Position numbers and translations under genes: made by a program
Assembly: GCA_046596415.1 (NCBI GenBank)
Contig: JBKJML010000128.1
Coordinates: 1-12,469, forward strand
From: JBKJML01 sp046596415
Lineage (GTDB): Bacteria > Actinomycetota > Thermoleophilia > Gaiellales > Gaiellaceae
Direction of reading: 5' to 3'
Length of the DNA stretch: 12,469 nt
Part shown: positions 1 through 5,936 of the stretch, piece after piece
Position numbering within the stretch: position 1 is the stretch's first letter
Layout of the letters: every line of letters begins with the position of its first letter
The notes under the pieces: model-generated
Told to the model about the DNA's origin: nothing
Databases searched by the model: none
The model's input: only the letters and a program-made list of their open reading frames with translations

Positions 1-1826
1 CTCGAGGCGCTCGAGGAAAAGGCGAGCGAGCTCACCTCGAGCGCGACGGTCGCAGCACGCCTGCGGTCGACCCCGGCGCGGTCGAGGCCACCTGCGCAGG
101 AGCCCGAGAGCACTCGCACGACCGCGCACGCGGTTGGGTTGAACGGCAACGCCGGAACCGGGTGGATGAGGAGGACGGGGACGCCCGCCCGGTCGAGGCG
201 ACGGAGGACGGCACCGAGCGCCGTGCGCCACAGGCGCGCTTTCTCTGCCGCGCCGTGGGTGGGTTCGCCGCCAGCAGGTCGCAGGCCGATCCGGGGGTCG
301 GAGACGTAAAGGTCGGTCCGCAGTGAAAGCACGACGAGCATCGGGCGTGTCCGCTCGAGCGTCGCCAGCGTGCTGGCCACAAATCGGGCGCACTCCTGTT
401 CGCCGGCGAAGCTCACGCGCAGGCCCACGACGAACGGGCACCCATGGAAGGTCGCGATCGTCGCGTCAAGGTGGAGGGCATTCGCGGCGCGCACGAAGGG
501 CTCGGTGAACTGGCCGGCCTGCGAGTCGCCGATCAGGACTGCCTGCCCCTCGCCTGCGGCCACCCGCCACGTGCAGTCCCGTTTCTCGAGCGACGCCGAG
601 AAGTCGCAGCCCCGCACTTGGTTGGCGTGCGGCGCAACGCTTGCGGTCCACTCCTCGAACGCCGCGGTCGTCGAGAGAGCCCGGTTAACGCCGATCAGCA
701 TGACGCTGGCGAGCACCGGTGCCGCGATACAGACCGCCGCCAAAGCCACCACGGCGCGGCCGGGCCGTTTGAACCCGAACCGGATCGGATTCTCGACGAA
801 ACGAAACGAGGCCCAGGCCGGCAGGAGCGACACCGCGGCGGCGGCCGGCGGCGCCCAGCCCGCAGTCAGCCATACCGCCTTCGCGAACACGATCAGCGGC
901 CAGTGCCAGAGGTACCAGCTGTACGAAAGATCCCCGATCCACACGAGCGGTCGCACGCCGAGGAGCCGCGAGGGGATCCCGGCACTGACCGTCCCGGCCG
1001 CGAGCAGGGCCGCCGCGCCGCCGACCGGGAGGAGCGCCTTCGTGCCTGGGAAGTCCGTCGTCCCCTCGAGGGCGAAGGCGCCGAACCCGACCAGAACGAG
1101 GCCGGCGACACCGAGCACGTTCGAGGTGAAGGGGCGCAGGCGGACGAGCCAAGGCGCCGCAACGGCGAGGAGCGCGCCGGCGCAGAACTCCCACGCTCGT
1201 GTCGGCGAGCCGTAGAACGCGAAGGCCTGCCCGCCCAGCCCGCGCCAGCTCACCGAGAGGGCGAACGAAAGGACGGCGACGGCGCCGAACGTCGCCGCCG
1301 CGCACAGGCGCCGTGCGCCCGGCGCCCACCCCCGGCCCGGAAGCCGCCACGAGAGCAGCAACAAAACCGGGAAGACGAGGTAGAACTACTCCTCGACTGC
1401 GAGCGTCCACGTGTGCAGCAGCGGGTTCAGGTCGCTGCCCGTCGCGAAGTAGCCGCTCGGGAGCGCGTGGAGGAGATACGCGTTCGCCGAGAAGACGGAG
1501 GCCCAGATGCCGGTGCTTGCCCCCATTCGTTGCATCCCGGCCGGGCTGAGCAGAGTGCCGAGCACGGCGACCGTGATCAGCAACAGTGCCAGCGCGGGGA
1601 GCAGCCGCTTCACCCGCCGCGCGTAGAAGCGTCCGAGCGAGAGCTGGGACGTCCGCTCGAGCTCGGCCAGGAGCGTGCTGGCGATCACGAAGCCGGAGAT
1701 CGCGAAGAAAACGTCGACGCCCGTGAACCCGCCCGGAACGGGCAGCCCCGCGTGGAAGGCAACCACGAGTAGGACGGCGCACGCGCGCAGGCCCTGAATG
1801 TCGGGACGGCGGTGGGTGGGGCTCAA
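1..1826 (-). pseudogene. OafA-type acyltransferase (AT3 plus SGNH), interrupted by in-frame TAG, 3' end cut by window
   Basis: Integral-membrane O-acyltransferase that would transfer acyl groups onto surface sugars. The AT3 domain shows PDIQGLRA near residue 8, the probable catalytic His in VAFHAG, GGFTGVDVFFAISGF, FYARRVKRLLPA and LLHTWTLAVEE. Codon 147 (1386-1388) is TAG where the family has Gln (EEQFYL); the same frame then continues with FYLVFP and stays open for 461 codons to the window edge. That part includes LSYSWYLWHWPL, the end of the AT3 domain, and an SGNH esterase-like domain with GDSQAGQ at about residues 433-439. The C-terminal SGNH His block would lie outside the window. The start is TTG at 1826, the only start codon ahead of PDIQGLRA, overlapping the upstream stop as TTGA. 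As read, only a 146-residue N-terminal fragment is made, so this is a very recent pseudogene or a base-call error. Confidence 0.85.
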
Positions 1827-2563
1827 CGGCCGTTGCTGGGGGAGATGGCGAGCTCGAGGCCATCGTGGGCGAGCTCAAGCCCGGGCGGGAGCGGCAGCTC
1901 CTCCGGGCGATGCGTCAGGAGCAGCCGCTGCGCGCCTGCCGCCTCTGACGTCTCGACCGCCTCCTCGGCTGAGAGGTGGCCGCGCGGGTGGCCGTCGAGC
2001 TCGCCGCGCAGCAGAGTCGCCTCGCAGAGAAAGAGGTCGGCGTCGCGGGCTAGCTCGACCAGGGACTCCGCGGGTCCCGAGTCGCCGCTGTAGGCGAGCG
2101 AGCGGCCATCTGCTTCGACCCGGAAGCCGACCGTCGGCATGCTGTAGTGCGGGAGGGAGAGGGGCAGCACCTCGAAGCCGGCGGTCGTGAAGCGCTCGCC
2201 GGGCCGGTACTCGCGCAGCTCGAAGGTGGTCTCGAACATGTCGGCGGTGCCCAGGTGCCTGCCGATCTCGCGCAGGCTCTCGCGCGCGCCGGGGCCGAGC
2301 CAGAGCTCGGGCTTCGCAACCGCGTCGCCGACCCGAAAGCGAGAGCCCCATACCCACGGCACGAGGTCGCCCCAGTGGTCGAGGTGGAGATGCGTGATCG
2401 CGATCGCGTCGATCCGCGGCCACGGCTCGTCGCGGCGCAGCCGCGCCAGCACGCCGGGCCCGCAGTCCAGAAGCAGCCGCCCGGGCCCCTCGACGAGGTA
2501 GCCCGAGTGGGCTCCGTCCGCGTTCGGCCAGGCCGGAGAGGAGCCGATCACAGACAGCTTCAT
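1823..2563 (-). CDS. metallo-beta-lactamase-fold hydrolase (RNase Z-like subgroup)
   Basis: A 246-residue cytoplasmic protein with no signal peptide. It has the dinuclear metal signature THLHLDH (H58, H60, D62, H63), then PHYSMPTVGF and YSGDSG supplying a later His and the bridging Asp, CEATLL, HLSAEEA and a final LLLTHRPEE. This order matches the RNase Z-like, single-domain MBL hydrolases. Substrates across this group range from tRNA 3' ends to small esters and phosphodiesters, so none is assigned here. The start at 2563 is chosen because the protein then begins at the first beta strand (MKLSVIGSS) and the ATG overlaps the upstream methyltransferase stop as ATGA. A longer reading to 2656 would add an Arg-rich tail overlapping that gene. 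It is the middle gene of a three-gene coupled run, so it is probably expressed with the methyltransferase and the acyltransferase. Confidence 0.88.
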   Translation of the reverse strand: MKLSVIGSSPAWPNADGAHSGYLVEGPGRLLLDCGPGVLARLRRDEPWPRIDAIAITHLHLDHWGDLVPWVWGSRFRVGDAVAKPELWLGPGARESLREIGRHLGTADMFETTFELREYRPGERFTTAGFEVLPLSLPHYSMPTVGFRVEADGRSLAYSGDSGPAESLVELARDADLFLCEATLLRGELDGHPRGHLSAEEAVETSEAAGAQRLLLTHRPEELPLPPGLELAHDGLELAISPSNGR

Positions 2564-3345
2564 CGTGCCGACCCCCCGACACGCTCGAGTACGCCCCAGG
2601 TTCCTGCCGCAAAGGGCCACCAGAGTCGTGCCGCGCGGCGATCGGGAGCCCACCACGTCACGGGCTCGAACTCGTGCCGCCGGGCGAACCGGAGCACCGT
2701 CGTCGGGTTGGCGTACCAGGTTGCATCGTTGTCCGCGTGGAAGGGAGGTCGATGGTCGGGCTCGCGCCGGACGAACCTCGGCACGGTCGTCACGAGCCCC
2801 CTCATCGTCTCAGCCGCGGCGCGCTTCGCCCCTGCGACCGCCTCCGGCAGCGTGTTCCCGTAGGGGTGCCGTGGAAGATCCGGGCCGCGTCTCCACGCGA
2901 ACGCGTTCCGGGCGACGGAGCTCATCGCCAGCGGGAACGAGATGAGGTTGGGCCCGACTACCAGGAGCTTCCCGGCGGGGCGCAGCACGCGCCCGCACTC
3001 GAGCAGGGCAGCCTCCGGGTCGATCAGGTGCTCCAGGACTTGGTGCATGCAGACCGTTCCCACTGAACGATCATCGAAAGGGAGCCGCTCTGCGCTCGCT
3101 CGCCGGTAGGGGACATCCACGTCGAGATCGTCGTCATGCAGGTCGATCCCGACAGCGTCGAAACCGTGCTCGCGTAGGAAGAGGGTGCTCCAACCCGTTC
3201 CGCACCCGACGTCAACGACCGCCGCGTCGCGGGCGGCGTGCCGGGCGACGAACGCGACGTATCGACGGAAATACGATTCGGCTTCGGTCCGGGCGTCGCC
3301 GAACCGTGCCCGGGTCGGCGCTCCCGCCTCGCGGTAGAGATCCAT
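2560..3345 (-). CDS. class I SAM-dependent methyltransferase (Methyltransf_11 type)
   Basis: A 261-residue soluble protein with a Rossmann-type SAM domain. Motif I is VVDVGCGTGWST at residues 43-54, the acidic end of strand 2 is GIDLHDDD near 67-73, SAERLPF at 84-90 precedes strand 4, and HQVLEHLIDPE at 101-111 with GRVLRPAGKLLVV at 118-130 completes the fold. The C-terminal 120 residues (HADNDATWY, VTWWAPD) probably form the substrate pocket, and I cannot name the acceptor. It is the first gene of the minus-strand run and overlaps the MBL gene by ATGA. It faces the B12-binding gene across 36 bases. The start at 3345 is supported by TACGAT placed exactly six bases upstream, with no Shine-Dalgarno sequence. 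The methyltransferase call is firm; the substrate is unknown. Confidence 0.88.
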   Translation of the reverse strand: MDLYREAGAPTRARFGDARTEAESYFRRYVAFVARHAARDAAVVDVGCGTGWSTLFLREHGFDAVGIDLHDDDLDVDVPYRRASAERLPFDDRSVGTVCMHQVLEHLIDPEAALLECGRVLRPAGKLLVVGPNLISFPLAMSSVARNAFAWRRGPDLPRHPYGNTLPEAVAGAKRAAAETMRGLVTTVPRFVRREPDHRPPFHADNDATWYANPTTVLRFARRHEFEPVTWWAPDRRAARLWWPFAAGTWGVLERVGGSAR

Positions 3346-3351
3346 CGCGAC

Positions 3352-3357
3352 ATCGTA
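3352..3357 (-). promoter_or_regulatory. -10-like TACGAT, leaderless promoter of the 2560-3345 methyltransferase
   Basis: Reads TACGAT-N6-ATG on the minus strand, which would put transcription initiation at or within a base of the start codon. No -35 hexamer is recognisable. The same hexamer at the same spacing precedes the dehydratase at 11649. Inferred, not measured. Confidence 0.5.
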
Positions 3358-3367
3358 GGTCGCCCGC

Positions 3368-3373
3368 TAGTCT
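3368..3373 (+). promoter_or_regulatory. -10-like TAGTCT ahead of the B12-binding gene
   Basis: TAGTCT-N8-GTG on the plus strand. The spacing is two bases longer than at the best sites, so the leader would be zero to two bases. It lies only 10 bases from the opposing -10-like element at 3352-3357. This is one of the weaker members of the set. Confidence 0.3.
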
Positions 3374-3381
3374 TGGCGGCG

Positions 3382-3777
3382 GTGTCACGAAAGATCCGCA
3401 TCGTCATCGCCAAGCCCGGCCTCGACGGTCACGACCGCGGCGCGAAGATCATCGCCAGGGCACTCCGCGACGCCGGGATGGAGGTCATCTACACGGGCCT
3501 GCACCAGACCCCGGAGCAGATCGTGGAGACGGCGATCCAGGAGGATGCAGACGCGATCGGGATCTCGATCCTGTCCGGCGCGCACATGACGCTCGTGCCG
3601 CGGATCCTGGATGGCCTGCGCGAGAGTGAGCTCGAGGACGTCGTCGTCGTCGTCGGCGGCACGATCCCGACCGACGACGCCGCCGAGTTGAAGGGACGTG
3701 GGGTCGCCGCCGTGTTCACGCCCGGGGCGCCGACGACCGAGATCGTCGAGTTCCTGCGCCAGCGGGTCACCACGTAG
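3382..3777 (+). CDS. cobalamin-binding domain protein, methylmalonyl-CoA mutase C-terminal (small) subunit type
   Basis: A 131-residue stand-alone B12-binding Rossmann domain, the usual length for the separate small subunit of methylmalonyl-CoA-type mutases. KPGLDGHDRGAK at residues 11-22 carries the base-off/His-on motif DxHxxG (D15, H17, G20), in which H17 would replace dimethylbenzimidazole as the lower cobalt ligand. GISILSGAHM (60-69), VVVGGTIPTDD (89-99) and VFTPGAPTTEIVEFL (111-125) form the rest of the cofactor pocket. The start is GTG at 3382; an in-frame TTG nine bases upstream is possible. The large catalytic subunit is not adjacent, so the partner must be encoded elsewhere. The mutase could also act on isobutyryl-CoA, ethylmalonyl-CoA or another acyl-CoA, and the small subunit alone cannot settle that. 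Confidence 0.9.
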   Translation: MSRKIRIVIAKPGLDGHDRGAKIIARALRDAGMEVIYTGLHQTPEQIVETAIQEDADAIGISILSGAHMTLVPRILDGLRESELEDVVVVVGGTIPTDDAAELKGRGVAAVFTPGAPTTEIVEFLRQRVTT

Positions 3778-3783
3778 AGAGCC

Positions 3784-3789
3784 GGAAGG
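3784..3789 (+). promoter_or_regulatory. Shine-Dalgarno-like GGAAGG for the methyltransferase starting at 3794
   Basis: A purine-rich GGAAGG ends four bases before the GTG at 3794. This start lacks a TANNNT box at the leaderless position, so translation within a bicistronic message with the B12-binding gene is the simplest reading. The spacing is slightly short. Confidence 0.4.
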
Positions 3790-3793
3790 CGCT

Positions 3794-4531
3794 GTGCAGC
3801 CCGACGTGAGGAAGAGCGCCCTCACGACCGCGAGTCCCGTCCTCGCGCGCATGTTCGAGACGGGCACGAGTGTCGACGAGAACGGCGATACGGTGGCTTT
3901 GAGCGCGAACATCCCGGAGCCTTGGGCCGAAGCGCTGTATCAGCGAGTGCTCGTCGAGCGCCCCGCTGTCTGTCTCGAGGTTGGCATGGGCTTCGGCGTG
4001 TCGACTCTCGCCCTCCTGACCGGGCTCGCCGCGACGGGTGGGCACCTGATCTCGATCGACCCGAAACAGCAGTCGGTCTTCGGCGGAGCCGGCATGGAGG
4101 CGGTGCGCCGCGCGGGCCTCGCGGATCGGCACCGCTTGGTCGAGGCTCGTAGCGACGTCGCGTTGCCACAACTAGTCGCGGACGGAACGCGGATCGACCT
4201 CGCGTACATCGACGGTTGGCACACCTTCGACTATGTGCTCCTGGACTACCTCTACATCGATCGCATGCTCCAGGTCGGAGGAATCGTCGGCTTCAACGAC
4301 TGCGAGTACCCGGCCGTGCACCGCGTGATCCGGTTTGTCGAGACTCACCGGCGCTACGAAGAGGTCGATCTCGGGCTACCGATCGAGTACGTCGGAGCGA
4401 GTCGTTCGGCGCGTCTCCGTGCGCGTCTCGCCGGGCTGACCGACAGGCAGGCATTCCCTTCTGTCCACGACAGGTACTTCCGAAAGATCGAGGAGTGGGA
4501 GCCTGCCTGGGACTACTACCGCCCGTTCTAG
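3794..4531 (+). CDS. class I SAM-dependent methyltransferase (Methyltransf_24 type)
   Basis: A 245-residue soluble protein. CLEVGMGFGVSTLALL at residues 60-75 is SAM motif I (ExGxxxG), ISIDP at 86-90 is the strand 2 acidic loop, and IDLAYIDGWHTFDYVLLD at 134-151 is the strand 4 signature typical of Methyltransf_24 enzymes. VGGIVGFND at 161-169 follows. The C-terminal part, with FPSVHDRYF and EEWEPAWDYY, is aromatic-rich and probably binds the acceptor, which I cannot identify. The GTG at 3794 is chosen for its GGAAGG and its 16-base gap after the B12-binding gene; GTG at 3806 and ATG at 3851 are alternatives. It is probably co-transcribed with the B12-binding gene. Its TAG stop shares the palindrome CTAG with the stop of the convergent gene at 4528-5241. 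Confidence 0.82.
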   Translation: MQPDVRKSALTTASPVLARMFETGTSVDENGDTVALSANIPEPWAEALYQRVLVERPAVCLEVGMGFGVSTLALLTGLAATGGHLISIDPKQQSVFGGAGMEAVRRAGLADRHRLVEARSDVALPQLVADGTRIDLAYIDGWHTFDYVLLDYLYIDRMLQVGGIVGFNDCEYPAVHRVIRFVETHRRYEEVDLGLPIEYVGASRSARLRARLAGLTDRQAFPSVHDRYFRKIEEWEPAWDYYRPF

Positions 4532-5241
4532 GCACCCACGCGAAGCACGCCGATCCCGAGCCCGCCCTGGCCCCATGACTCAACGAGCTCGTGCGAGGGG
4601 TGCTGCTCGCGGAGCTCGCCCCAGACTTCGGGGACGCCACCGACCGCTTCCGGCGGCCCGTCGACGATGTCATGGAAGGCGGCAATCCCGCCCGGCCGGA
4701 GGAGTGGGAGATAGAGCGCCACGTCCGCCCGGACACCGTCGGCGCTGTGGTCGCCGTCGATGAAGAGGAAGTCGAGCGGGCGGCCGGCCAGGGTGCGCCG
4801 CACCGTTGCGAGCGTCTCGGCCCGGTGCGAGTCGAACCGGAGGAGTGGTACGACCCGCTGCCCGGGCGCTGCCGTCGCCCGGCAGACCAGCGCGAGCGGG
4901 GCGAGCCGCCCGAGCCCCGCACCGGGGCCGCCGTCGGCGTCGATCGTCACGAGCAGCGCGTCGGGCGCTGCGACACGGGCGAAGAGGAACGTCGTGCCGC
5001 CGCCGAACGTGCCGATTTCGAGCACGGTCCGCGGCCGCTCGCGCTCGAGTTCCTCGAGCAGCGCACGGATCTCGGACCGCACCTGGGTCGGCGCGAGGCG
5101 CGTCGAGCCGACGCGGAACGAGAAGGCGCGGTCGAGCCAGGTCTCGAGTGGCGCCTGCCCGTCGCGTAGGAGCCGCCTCAACAGGAAGGCGGCGGCGAAT
5201 GCCTCGAGCCAGAGCCGCGTCAGGCGTAGAAGCCGAGCCAT
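4528..5241 (-). CDS. class I SAM-dependent methyltransferase (Methyltransf_24 / cephalosporin hydroxylase-like fold)
   Basis: A 237-residue protein. An N-terminal region of about 45 residues (LTRLWLEAFAAAFLLRRLL) could be an amphipathic or membrane-touching helix. The SAM domain follows: TVLEIGTFGGGTTFLF at 72-87, LLVTIDADG at 96-104, LDFLFIDGDHSADGVRADV at 156-174 and LRPGGIAAFHDI at 181-192. The IDGDH signature and the AFHDI loop are typical of Methyltransf_24 and of the related cephalosporin-hydroxylase group, whose members methylate sugars or small molecules and may use a metal. It lies nine bases after the FkbM gene on the same strand, so the two probably form a pair. A TAGAGT box six bases before the ATG suggests an additional promoter of its own. 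It converges on the gene ending at 4531 with a shared CTAG and no terminator. Confidence 0.85.
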   Translation of the reverse strand: MARLLRLTRLWLEAFAAAFLLRRLLRDGQAPLETWLDRAFSFRVGSTRLAPTQVRSEIRALLEELERERPRTVLEIGTFGGGTTFLFARVAAPDALLVTIDADGGPGAGLGRLAPLALVCRATAAPGQRVVPLLRFDSHRAETLATVRRTLAGRPLDFLFIDGDHSADGVRADVALYLPLLRPGGIAAFHDIVDGPPEAVGGVPEVWGELREQHPSHELVESWGQGGLGIGVLRVGA

Positions 5242-5247
5242 CGTCCG

Positions 5248-5253
5248 ACTCTA
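5248..5253 (-). promoter_or_regulatory. -10-like TAGAGT, possible leaderless promoter inside the FkbM/methyltransferase pair
   Basis: TAGAGT-N6-ATG on the minus strand. Its first three bases are the TAG stop codon of the upstream FkbM gene. It would let the 4528-5241 gene be transcribed on its own as well as by read-through. Confidence 0.4.
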
Positions 5254-5892
5254 ACCGCGGGTTGGCTCGAGCCGAGCGAGCCAGCGGGCGCGTGACGGCG
5301 CCTCCAGCAGTACCTCGACCGCGTAGCCGCGCTGCTCGAGAAGCACCCGGATCCGCTCGTCGTCGACGTCGTGCAACTCGACGAGGATCGTGTGCGGGTG
5401 GAGCCGCTCGGCGCCCTGGAGCACCGCCAGTTCGGCTCCTTCGACGTCAATTTTCAGGACGTCGCATGCTTCGATGACCTCGTCCAGGCGCACACACGGG
5501 ACGGGCGCCCCGGCCGCCGTCGTGTGGCTTTCGAGATCGCCCTGGAGGCTCATCAGGATCTCGCCGGCCGCAGAGCCGGCGGCCGCCTCGACCAGCGTGG
5601 CGTCCGTGCCATTCAGGCGGAGATGGTGTCGAAGGTCGCGCGCGGCTGCGGGATCGGGCTCGAACACGGTCACCCGTGCGCCGCGGCGAGCGGCGGCGAT
5701 CGTGTAGAGGCCGATGTTGCCGCCGACGTCGACGAACCTCTCGCCCGGCTCGATCAGATCGAGCAGCCGCGTCCAGGCGTCAGGCTCGTAGCTTCGGATG
5801 CCGCGGTAGCGCCAGCGCAGGCGCAGCAGTTCACCGTTGACGGCGACCGTTCGCCCTCCGGGCAGATGGTCGAAGAGCGTTCGGGCCTGCAT
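5251..5892 (-). CDS. FkbM family methyltransferase
   Basis: A 213-residue SAM-dependent O-methyltransferase of the FkbM family, which methylates hydroxyls on polyketides, sugars or surface glycans. FVDVGGNIGLYTIAAA at residues 53-68 is the characteristic motif I (DVGGNIG), VTVFEPDP at 74-81 binds the ribose, VRLDEVIE at 134-141 and DVLKIDVEGAELAVLQGA at 144-161 form the KIDVEG signature, and ILVELHD at 169-175 ends the core. The chosen start is ATG at 5892. Reading on to 6027 would overlap the upstream peptidase by about 90 bases with an Arg/Pro-rich tail. TACGCT sits six bases before this ATG within a 12-base perfect palindrome. The gene follows the M23 peptidase by 44 bases and precedes another methyltransferase by nine. 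The family call is secure; the substrate is unknown. Confidence 0.88.
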   Translation of the reverse strand: MQARTLFDHLPGGRTVAVNGELLRLRWRYRGIRSYEPDAWTRLLDLIEPGERFVDVGGNIGLYTIAAARRGARVTVFEPDPAAARDLRHHLRLNGTDATLVEAAAGSAAGEILMSLQGDLESHTTAAGAPVPCVRLDEVIEACDVLKIDVEGAELAVLQGAERLHPHTILVELHDVDDERIRVLLEQRGYAVEVLLEAPSRARWLARLEPTRG

Positions 5893-5897
5893 CGGCG

Positions 5898-5909
5898 CAG
5901 CGTACGCTG
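5898..5909. promoter_or_regulatory. 12-base perfect palindrome CAGCGTACGCTG over the FkbM -10-like box
   Basis: CAGCGTACGCTG equals its own reverse complement and contains the minus-strand TACGCT-N6-ATG element (TACGCT at 5904 to 5899). A repressor bound here would cover the -10 region. Palindromes of this size arise by chance a few times per 12 kb, so only the position makes it notable. Confidence 0.35.
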
Positions 5910-5936
5910 GTCGAGCGGGAGGCGCGAGGGCTGGGT

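Noticed and set aside
1..16. Repeated CTCGAG at the left edge and throughout the window as a possible functional repeat.
   Set aside because: It falls within coding frames as common codons (CTC, GAG, TCG) of GC-rich genes, with no regular spacing or intergenic enrichment.
1386..1388. TAG read as a sense codon (pyrrolysine or amber suppression).
   Set aside because: Five other genes in the window end with TAG, the position is normally Gln, and nothing suggests a pyrrolysine context.
444..1772. A 442-codon open frame on the plus strand opposite the acyltransferase.
   Set aside because: The product is an Arg/Glu/Pro-rich string with no motif. The minus strand encodes a clear AT3-SGNH protein; open antisense frames are common in GC-rich coding DNA.
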